Shown: one piece after another, positions 9,252-16,374 of the stretch
Position numbering within the stretch: the first letter of the stretch is position 1
Layout: every line of letters begins with the position of its first letter
DNA from: Candidatus Poribacteria bacterium
Lineage (GTDB): Bacteria; Poribacteria; WGA-4E; PCPOR2b
Direction of reading: 5' to 3'
NCBI GenBank assembly: GCA_022567695.1
Contig: JADFGN010000005.1
Coordinates: 1-39,060 of the forward strand
Length of the DNA stretch: 39,060 nucleotides
The notes under the pieces: model-generated
Seen by the model: only the letters and a program-made list of their open reading frames with translations
Database searches by the model: none
What the model was told of the DNA's origin: nothing
Program-made: the position numbers and the translations under genes

Positions 9252-9929
9252 TCACAAGAGGTCGATTTCAGCGAATAGCCGATCAACATAACGAGTTATC
9301 GTCTCTGCGATGTGTTCCAGTGCAACGACGCTTGTCGGGATTCCCATTTTGATTACGGTTTGGGGCATTGATCGGGCACCTGCGGTTTCCGGATCTTGGG
9401 CAATCACCACACCACCGGATGCTGCCACGATTGCCGCTCCGCGTGAACCATCGTACCCCATGCCTGTCATTACAACCGCAAGACAATGACGTCCAAACGC
9501 CTTCGCCGCGCTACGGAAGAGCAGGTTCGCCGACGGAAAAATGAAGCCATCCGGTGGATTGTCGGCCAGTCGGAGAGTCAGTGAGCCGGATTCGATGAGC
9601 AAGTGCCGACTGCCGGGGGCAACGTAGATTTCGCCTGGCACAGCACGAACACCGTCTTTTGCCAAATTAACCTTCATCGTTGTTTTTCTTTTCAGTCGTT
9701 GCGCTAGCATCCACGCGGGTCCATGTTGCACCACGAAGAACGTTGCGCGGGATGTCGGGGCAAGCATATTAAAAACTTTCGTTAATGCTCCAGGCCCCCC
9801 AGTGCTAGCGGCCATAACGACGCCAACGAAAGGCAGGCTTTTCATTCTTCTCTCTTCAAGGGACGACGGATGGCTTCTCCTGGAATGCAGACTTGCGGTC
9901 GAAAAAGGTTCACAATTTTCCAGCATCAT
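9252..9929 (-). CDS. CheB-type methylesterase domain protein without receiver domain (start may be internal, MKSLPFVGVVMAASTGG)
   Basis: Catalytic-site motifs AASTGGPGAL, VVQHGPAWM, VVMTGMGYDGSRGA. Confidence 0.92.
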   Translation of the reverse strand: MMLENCEPFSTASLHSRRSHPSSLEERRMKSLPFVGVVMAASTGGPGALTKVFNMLAPTSRATFFVVQHGPAWMLAQRLKRKTTMKVNLAKDGVRAVPGEIYVAPGSRHLLIESGSLTLRLADNPPDGFIFPSANLLFRSAAKAFGRHCLAVVMTGMGYDGSRGAAIVAASGGVVIAQDPETAGARSMPQTVIKMGIPTSVVALEHIAETITRYVDRLFAEIDLL

Positions 9930-9938
9930 TTGCAGTTT

Positions 9939-10904
9939 CTAATAGTCCTTGATCTGATACGTTTCAAGATAGCGGTAGAGTTGCCGTCTTTGGACGCCAA
10001 GAATTTTAGCCGCATGGGTTTTATTATTTTTTGTTGCCGCAAGCACTCGAATGATGTGGGTTCTGATAACCTGATCCAGTGGGGGAAATTCAGTAATACC
10101 CGTTAGGGGCACGGGCGTACGTGTCTGAATATAGAGCGATGAAGCCGATAATTCATCGCCGGAGAGAAAAATCAGCGAGCGTTCGAGGACATTAAAAAGC
10201 TCACGCACGTTACCCGGCCAATGATAATTCATCAAATGCACATTGGCATCTTGAGTCACCTGAATCTTCCGATCCGGTGCATGCTTCCGAAGAAAAAATT
10301 CGACAAGGTCTGGGATATCTTCACGGTGTTCCCTGAGTGGTGGCACTTCTAAAGTCAGCACACTGAGCCGAAAGAAAAGATCCGCTCTGAATCTGCCCTC
10401 CTCAATCTCTTCACTCAAGGACCTGTTTGTAGCAGCAATCACCCGCACATCAACCCTGATCGATTGAGTGGAACCAATGGGAATAAATTCCATGGTCTCA
10501 AGCACTCGCAGAAGTTTGGCTTGATGAGATAATGGCAACTCACCGATTTCATCCATCAAAAGGGTGCCGTTATTTGTGATTTGAAACAATCCGGGTTTAT
10601 TTTGAGTTGCGCCAGTAAACGCTCCCTTTCGATAGCCAAAAAGTTCGCTTTCGAGAAGCTGCTCTTGTAAGTTGGCGCAGTTAATGGTAATGAAAGCCTT
10701 CTCTGAACGCGGACTGAGTTGATAAAGTGCTCGTGCAACAAGTTCCTTCCCAGTTCCAGTTTCCCCTTGAATGAGGACGGGTGAGTCACTCTCGGCGATC
10801 TGAGTAATTTCCTGCTTTAACGCCTCCATGCTCGGGCTGTGTCCAAGAATCAGCTTGTCTAGAATTGAATCTCGATCGCCAGTTTTATTCGTAGTTGTGT
10901 TCAT
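9939..10904 (-). CDS. Sigma-54-dependent AAA+ transcriptional activator without N-terminal receiver domain
   Basis: GETGTGKELVARALY, ESELFGYRKGAFTGAT (GAFTGA), GTLLMDEIGELP, C-terminal Fis-type HTH NNKTHAAKILGVQRRQLYRYL. Confidence 0.95.
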   Translation of the reverse strand: MNTTTNKTGDRDSILDKLILGHSPSMEALKQEITQIAESDSPVLIQGETGTGKELVARALYQLSPRSEKAFITINCANLQEQLLESELFGYRKGAFTGATQNKPGLFQITNNGTLLMDEIGELPLSHQAKLLRVLETMEFIPIGSTQSIRVDVRVIAATNRSLSEEIEEGRFRADLFFRLSVLTLEVPPLREHREDIPDLVEFFLRKHAPDRKIQVTQDANVHLMNYHWPGNVRELFNVLERSLIFLSGDELSASSLYIQTRTPVPLTGITEFPPLDQVIRTHIIRVLAATKNNKTHAAKILGVQRRQLYRYLETYQIKDY

Positions 10905-11098
10905 CAGATTGAATAAGATAGTAGATCTAACTCTGTGAAATCAAGGCTTTGAGGGAAGGTTTTTCACGTTTAAGGGGATTTGAACCCTAAGGGGTTCTGA
11001 GATTCTTGGAGCCGGTCATCAATATTTTGATTCTTGCACAAGCAGTATAGTCGATCTGTTCTTGATTGTCAATTCTTTTTTGCCGATGGTAATACGTC

Positions 11099-13513
11099 TC
11101 ATTCTTGTATTTCCTCTGCGATGTCCGCTAAAACCGATTGCCAGTCTCCCGGCCGACGTTGTCGAAATATCCGCATCGTGGGATACCACGGGCTGTCCTC
11201 CCGATCTAACAACCAACGCCAATCCGGTGCAAATGGCAAGACCATCCAAACCGGTTTTCCAAGGGCACCTGCCAGATGTGCCACGGCGGTATCCACTGCG
11301 ACGACGAGATCGAGTTGCATAAGCACGGCGGCAGTGTCTGCGAAGTCTCCCAGAAATTCGCTTAGATCGATGACCTGCCTATTGAGGTAATGCTCAAGCT
11401 CAGATTTTCTCTCCCCCTTTTGCAGACTAAATAATACAACGTCGGGGACATCCGCCAGCGGTCGGAAGTCGGACAGTGAGCAGGAGCGATTGTGGTCGTT
11501 TGGGTGCGATGGGTTGCCACCCCAAACGATGCCAATTCGCTGCACGCTCGAATGTGGTTTCAGCAGGGAATCGAGCTTTGGCGTGATTTCGTCGGGTGCG
11601 TGAAGATAGGGCACCTCATTAGGAATCGAACTCAGGCGAGTTTGAAGAATGTGGGGTAAGCTCATCAGTGGAGCGTGGAGATCGAAATCCAAGGCGTCGT
11701 CTTCTTGACAAATGAGTTGATCGATTCCCGAACAAGTTTTTAGCAATCGAATCAAAGGCTTCTGACACTCGACAATCACCTTGCCACCGCGTGTTTTCAC
11801 TTGCGGTGCATAACGCACAAATTGGATTGTATCGCCGATGCCTTGCTCGGCATGAAGCAGGATGGTCTTTCCTTCTAGCAAATCCCCATTCCACAGCGGT
11901 TGCGGAAATTGGCGAGGTGTGTTCTCTTTGAGTTTCCATCGCCATTCGTATCCCGACCACCCGTTTTCAAAGTCACCCATCAATAACTGGGTCAGCGAAA
12001 GATTGAGGTGCGCCTCGGCATGGTTTGGCGAGATTTCCAGCGCACGTTGAAAACAGGAGATTGCCACATCAAGTTGTCCCTGCTTTTTGAAGACGATGCC
12101 AAGGTTATTGTGCCCATCGACGTAATCTGGCTTAATCGCTAACGCTTCTTGAAAACATGCTGCGGCTTCATCTAATCGGTTCAAATCCCTGAAAACATTT
12201 CCCAGATTGTTGTGTGCCTCAACATAGTCTGGCTTGAACTTCAACGCCCTTCGCAAATTTGTTTCCGCTTCAACTAACTTTTTCTGATCATGGTATACAA
12301 CCCCGAGATTGTTGTATGGGTCGGGGTAGCTTGGTTGAATCGCCAATGCCTTTTGAAAGGACTTTACTGCCTCGTCGAGCCGATTTTTCTGCTTAAAAAC
12401 AACACCGAGGTTGTTGTAGGTATGGGAATAATTCGGTTGAATTTGTAACGCATGTTGGTAACTGTCTATTGCCCCGTCCAATTCACCTTGGGCTTGAAGT
12501 GCATTACCCAGAGCGTTATGAATTTCGGCAGCGTCTGGCTGAAGACGAAGTGCCTGCTTATAACACATGATTGCTTCGTCCAATTTCCCCGCTTCGAGGG
12601 AAGGCTTCGTGAAGGATTCAACCTGTTCTTTGAACACATTTCCCAAATTATAATACGCTTTGGCATAGTTGGGATTGAGCCTCAGTGCCTCGCGTAGCGC
12701 GGCGATCGATCGATCGATTTTTCCTAAATTCTTGAGTGCAACACCGAGGTTGTTGTACACTTCAGCGGAATCCGGTTTAAATTGCAACGCCCGCTGGAAA
12801 TTCTCTACTGCCTCCTCAAGCTGTCCCTGATTCTGGAGAACAACGCCAAGACCATTGTACGCCTCTGTGTAATCACCTCGAATCTGCAAGGCTTCGCGAT
12901 AATTGAAAATTGCCTCGTTTAAATTTCCGAGATCTCTCAGCACATCACCCAGCTTGTTGTATGTTTCAGCGTTACCGGGACGAATTTGTATGGCTCGACG
13001 AAAATACTCCACTGCCTCCGTCAACTTGTCAGTTTCGCTTAACACGCTCCCCAAGTTGAAGTGGGCTTCTGCAAAATCGGGCTCAAGCTGCAACGCTTTA
13101 CGGTAACACGTCACTGCCATATCCAGTTTATCTTGCGCTTTGAACGCATTCCCCAAATTGTTATGCGCAGTCGCAGTGTTCGGGTTCAATCGTAACGTAT
13201 GTCGAAAGCTTGCGATGGCTTCATCCAGTTTTCCGACAGCGAAATATGCTGTGCCGATATTGCTGTAAAATGCCGGATTTGAGCTGTTGAATTGAATGGC
13301 TTGGTTGATGTAGTCGATAGCGATTTCGTGTTTGCCGACTTGATGCGCGATTAACCCCAGAAGGTGTTTTGCATCGGCATTGGTGGGTTGGACTTCAAGC
13401 ACCTCGCGGTAGGCCTGCTCGGCTTGCTGGAGATTCCCGTCCTGATGATGTTTCAACCCGATTGCTAAGGCTTGATCAACGGTTACCATACCGATTTTCC
13501 TTTGGCGAAACAT
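11099..13513 (-). CDS. TPR-repeat protein with C-terminal glycosyltransferase-like (TPR/GT9- or OGT-like) domain
   Basis: About 14 TPR units (YNNLGVVLQNQGQLEEAVENFQRAL etc.), C-terminal GWSGYEWRWK...LLHAEQGIGDTIQFVRYAP...DTAVAHLAGALGKPVWMVLPFAPDWRW. Confidence 0.9.
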   Translation of the reverse strand: MFRQRKIGMVTVDQALAIGLKHHQDGNLQQAEQAYREVLEVQPTNADAKHLLGLIAHQVGKHEIAIDYINQAIQFNSSNPAFYSNIGTAYFAVGKLDEAIASFRHTLRLNPNTATAHNNLGNAFKAQDKLDMAVTCYRKALQLEPDFAEAHFNLGSVLSETDKLTEAVEYFRRAIQIRPGNAETYNKLGDVLRDLGNLNEAIFNYREALQIRGDYTEAYNGLGVVLQNQGQLEEAVENFQRALQFKPDSAEVYNNLGVALKNLGKIDRSIAALREALRLNPNYAKAYYNLGNVFKEQVESFTKPSLEAGKLDEAIMCYKQALRLQPDAAEIHNALGNALQAQGELDGAIDSYQHALQIQPNYSHTYNNLGVVFKQKNRLDEAVKSFQKALAIQPSYPDPYNNLGVVYHDQKKLVEAETNLRRALKFKPDYVEAHNNLGNVFRDLNRLDEAAACFQEALAIKPDYVDGHNNLGIVFKKQGQLDVAISCFQRALEISPNHAEAHLNLSLTQLLMGDFENGWSGYEWRWKLKENTPRQFPQPLWNGDLLEGKTILLHAEQGIGDTIQFVRYAPQVKTRGGKVIVECQKPLIRLLKTCSGIDQLICQEDDALDFDLHAPLMSLPHILQTRLSSIPNEVPYLHAPDEITPKLDSLLKPHSSVQRIGIVWGGNPSHPNDHNRSCSLSDFRPLADVPDVVLFSLQKGERKSELEHYLNRQVIDLSEFLGDFADTAAVLMQLDLVVAVDTAVAHLAGALGKPVWMVLPFAPDWRWLLDREDSPWYPTMRIFRQRRPGDWQSVLADIAEEIQE

Positions 13514-13519
13514 CTCGTG

Positions 13520-13774
13520 TTATTTCGCGTGAAATCGCTTGTACACCCCAGATAACTCTTTGGGGTTATCGACATACAACTCCGTGTATCCGCAGTCGCC
13601 GCATACCCAAGCATGAAGCGTGTAATTATGTCTTCCCTTGAACAGCAAGGCATCTGGCTTTTCATAGGTCTGAACGCTTAAATCTTTGCTTGTGCCCGGA
13701 TCATAGCGATCAATAACTCGTATCTTTGGAATCACATCATGAGACTCACACTTTGGGCAAATACCATTTTTCAT
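13520..13774 (-). CDS. Small zinc-ribbon-like protein
   Basis: 84 aa with two CxxC knuckles: GICPKCESHDV and VCGDCGYTELYV. Confidence 0.7.
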   Translation of the reverse strand: MKNGICPKCESHDVIPKIRVIDRYDPGTSKDLSVQTYEKPDALLFKGRHNYTLHAWVCGDCGYTELYVDNPKELSGVYKRFHAK

Positions 13775-13805
13775 TAGACATCGCTCATTTAATTCGTGGG
13801 TTTGG

Positions 13806-15398
13806 TTACTTTTCGTTCTTCAGTGCCGACACAACACGTTCAAAGACCGATTCCCAATCTTCCAGACGGGGTTGTCGAAAGAGCCGCATCGTGGGATACC
13901 ATGGGCTATCTTCCCGATCTAAAAACCAACGCCAGTCGGGTGCAAACGGTAATAGGACCCAGACAGGTCTACCAAGCGCACCTGCTAGATGTGCTACAGC
14001 GGTATCTACCGTGATGACGAGCTCTAGCTTCATTATTGCAGCGGCGGTATCCGCAAAATCACTTAAAAATGGACTTAGATTGATGACCTGATTGAGTCCA
14101 TCGCTCTCTAAGGTCAGTTTAGTCCTTTCCTCGGCTTTTTGTAAGCTAAATAACGCGACATCCTCCACTTCTGTCAACAGTTGAAAATGGATCAAGGGAC
14201 AGGAGCGATTCGCATCGTTTTGATGTTTCGGGTTGCCTGCCCAAACGATGCCGATACGTCGTTTTCCGTTGTGCGTTTTCAGAATAGCGTTGAGTGGCGA
14301 ATCGGATTCATCGCCAGCATGAAGGTAAGGAATACTCGCAGGAATGGTGTTGAGGCGAGTTTTGAGAATGCAGGGCAGACTCATCAGTGGAGCATGGAGA
14401 TCAAACGGCGGCAGTGAAGATCTTTCGGCAACCAAGAGATCGATCCCCGGACAGCTTCTAAACAACCGCATCAATGAGTTATCGCATTCGACAATCACTG
14501 TGCCGCCGCGTTGTTTGACCAATGGAGCATAACGAATAAATTGGATTGTGTCTCCAAGCCCCTGTTCAGCGTGGAGCAGAATCGTTTTCTCCGCCAGCGG
14601 AGAACCGTCCCACAGCGGTTGGCGAAACTCACGGGGCAAGCTTGCTTTGGATTTCCAACGCCATTCGTATCCCTGCCATCCTCGCTCAAAGTCACCCCGA
14701 AGCAGCATAACCAGTGAGCGGTTAAAATTCGCTTCGGCGTGGTTCGGATTGATTCGCAGTGCCTGTTGAAAACTTTCCATTGCTTTTTCTAATTTATTTT
14801 GAGCTTTATATGCGGTTCCGAGATTGTTGTATGCCTCGACATAGTCGGACCTGTGCAGAATCGCTCTTTGAAAACATTGGATGGCTTCATTGAGTTTTCT
14901 CCTGCGTTGGGCGTTTTCGGTACACGCAATTCCTGCAGACGTAGGTAGGCTCTGCACTTGAAACGCAATGCCGAGGTTGTTGTGCGCTTGCGCGTAGGTT
15001 GGCTGGAGTTGCAATGCTCGCCGGAAAGTGTCTACCGCTTCTTCTAATTTCCCTTGTTCTCTGAGTGCAACACCTAGATTGTGGTACGCTTCCGCATAAT
15101 CCGGCTTAAGCTGTATCGCCTCTTGGAAGCTAGTGATAGCTTGATCCGGTTTGCCCAAAGCTTGGTAAGCGACCCCGATATCACTACGGTAAGCCGGATT
15201 GGAGGGGGTGGATGCAATGGCTTGGTTCATGTAATCAATCGCAACATCGTTTCTTCCGACCTGATGTGCAAGCACGCCGAGGAGATGCAGGGCATCAGCA
15301 TTTTGGGGATTGATCTGAAGGATTTGACGGTAGATGTGTTCAGCTTGCTGGAGATTACCTGCTTGATGATACTTTAAGGCTTGATCAATGGTTGACAT
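13806..15398 (-). CDS. TPR-repeat protein with C-terminal glycosyltransferase-like domain (paralog of 11099..13513)
   Basis: TPR units plus GWQGYEWRWKSKASLPREFRQPLWDGSPLAEKTILLHAEQGLGDTIQFIRYAP; C-terminal half closely parallels the upstream paralog. Confidence 0.9.
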   Translation of the reverse strand: MSTIDQALKYHQAGNLQQAEHIYRQILQINPQNADALHLLGVLAHQVGRNDVAIDYMNQAIASTPSNPAYRSDIGVAYQALGKPDQAITSFQEAIQLKPDYAEAYHNLGVALREQGKLEEAVDTFRRALQLQPTYAQAHNNLGIAFQVQSLPTSAGIACTENAQRRRKLNEAIQCFQRAILHRSDYVEAYNNLGTAYKAQNKLEKAMESFQQALRINPNHAEANFNRSLVMLLRGDFERGWQGYEWRWKSKASLPREFRQPLWDGSPLAEKTILLHAEQGLGDTIQFIRYAPLVKQRGGTVIVECDNSLMRLFRSCPGIDLLVAERSSLPPFDLHAPLMSLPCILKTRLNTIPASIPYLHAGDESDSPLNAILKTHNGKRRIGIVWAGNPKHQNDANRSCPLIHFQLLTEVEDVALFSLQKAEERTKLTLESDGLNQVINLSPFLSDFADTAAAIMKLELVITVDTAVAHLAGALGRPVWVLLPFAPDWRWFLDREDSPWYPTMRLFRQPRLEDWESVFERVVSALKNEK

Positions 15399-15456
15399 GT
15401 TAAAAAGTGCCTAGAGTGCCTAGAGTTGGCAATTTGCGCGAGGATATTGCTCCCAC

Positions 15457-15481
15457 CCGAAGGGCATCCCCGTCCCTTCGG
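15457..15481. repeat. Perfect 8-bp inverted repeat, CCGAAGGG-N9-CCCTTCGG
   Basis: Read directly: cccgaagggcatccccgtcccttcgg. Confidence 0.85.
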
Positions 15482-15705
15482 CAGACTTAGGGCAAGCTCT
15501 AAAGGGCGAGGTTATCTTGCGGGGATTCTATAATTTCGGACTACGTAACGCGCAAACTTACTGAAACCTCTTTCTTCCACTTTGCTGATTCATCCAACTG
15601 GCTGGCTAATCTCAAAAAAGACTTGCAGCATTTATAGGTTGTCCTGTAAAATTAAAAACGTCAAAGTCAAGTTACCTTCCAAATTTAATCTTCATCTGAG
15701 TTCTT

Positions 15706-15710
15706 AGGAG
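15706..15710 (+). promoter_or_regulatory. Shine-Dalgarno AGGAG for the SelW-like ORF
   Basis: ttcttAGGAGaataagcgATG, 8-nt spacing. Confidence 0.7.
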
Positions 15711-15718
15711 AATAAGCG

Positions 15719-15937
15719 ATGGAACTGCAAATTGAGTATTGCTCTTCTTGAAACTATAAGCCCAGAGCCGCCAGTGTGGCGGACCAACTGAACGAAAAAT
15801 ATAACACCGAAGTTAAGCTTGTAGCTGGTAGTGGCGGATGCTTTGAAGTCACTTTTGACGGTAAATTGATCTATTCCAAACTGGAAACGGGTCAATTCCC
15901 GGCGATCGGCCAGATTACCAGTGCTATTGACGGATGA
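15719..15937 (+). CDS. SelW/Rdx-family selenoprotein, in-frame UGA (15749..15751) predicted as selenocysteine
   Basis: Manual translation MELQIEYCSS(U)NYKPRAASVADQLNEKYNTEVKLVAGSGGCFEVTFDGKLIYSKLETGQFPAIGQITSAIDG*. Rdx-fold features: IEYCxxU near the N-terminus, V.L..G.gG.FEV..dGkLI.SK...G.FP. Terminates with tandem TGA TAA. Confidence 0.87.
15768..15782 (+). promoter_or_regulatory. SECIS-like hairpin (CCGCCA-GUG-UGGCGG)
   Basis: Perfect 6-bp stem starting 16 nt after the in-frame UGA, G-containing apical loop about 22 nt after the UGA, the position expected for a bacterial SECIS. Confidence 0.65.
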
Positions 15938-16160
15938 TAAAAGCGAGCAGAAGGTTGGGCGTAAGCAGTGATGTTTGCGCCCAGCCATACGCTTGAGTAC
16001 CCAGATTCAGAATCCTACTGCAATTCGTTTCACATTGCGATTTTTCGAGTGCTCCAACCATTTCCCGCCCAGAGCAAACCTTTCGCCTATCCGTACCTTT
16101 GTTCCCCTTTCCACTCTTATCCCGCTCTCTATCGCCACTCGTCCATCCGTTCAGGTGGTC

Positions 16161-16310
16161 GCGCAAACTGACAGTTTGCGTTACAAGCGTAATCTACGGT
16201 TTGGGTGGGCGTAGCGCAATCTGTTAGATGCGCGAGGTTCGCGAGGTTCTTCCTCCCACCCGAAGGGTCTGCCCTCCCATCCGAAGGATTGCGTTGTCCT
16301 TCATTCGTTT
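16161..16310. repeat. Cluster of intergenic palindromes (REP-like)
   Basis: CGCAAACT-GAC-AGTTTGCG (16162..16180), GCGCAATCTGTTAGATGCGC just downstream, then CTCCCACCCGAAGGG / CTCCCATCCGAAGGA repeats resembling the sequence at 15434..15480. Confidence 0.6.
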
Positions 16311-16374
16311 TCATCACCTGAACAGTTACCCTTATCCCACCCACTCTCATCGTTTGTTGAGCATGTCTTGCTTT

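Noticed and set aside
11034-11390. Plus-strand ORFs at 11034..11390 and 13726..14091 with similar peptides
   Set aside because: Their similarity only reflects antisense translation of the two homologous TPR-GT C-termini.
15749-15751. Treating TGA in the SelW-like ORF as a simple nonsense mutation (pseudogene)
   Set aside because: The position matches the redox-motif residue of the Rdx family, a SECIS-like hairpin follows at the expected distance, and the rest of the ORF is intact with a good SD. A nonsense mutation or sequencing error cannot be excluded without selABCD data.
15704-15988. 94-aa minus ORF
   Set aside because: Antisense of the SelW-like selenoprotein gene, which has far better support.
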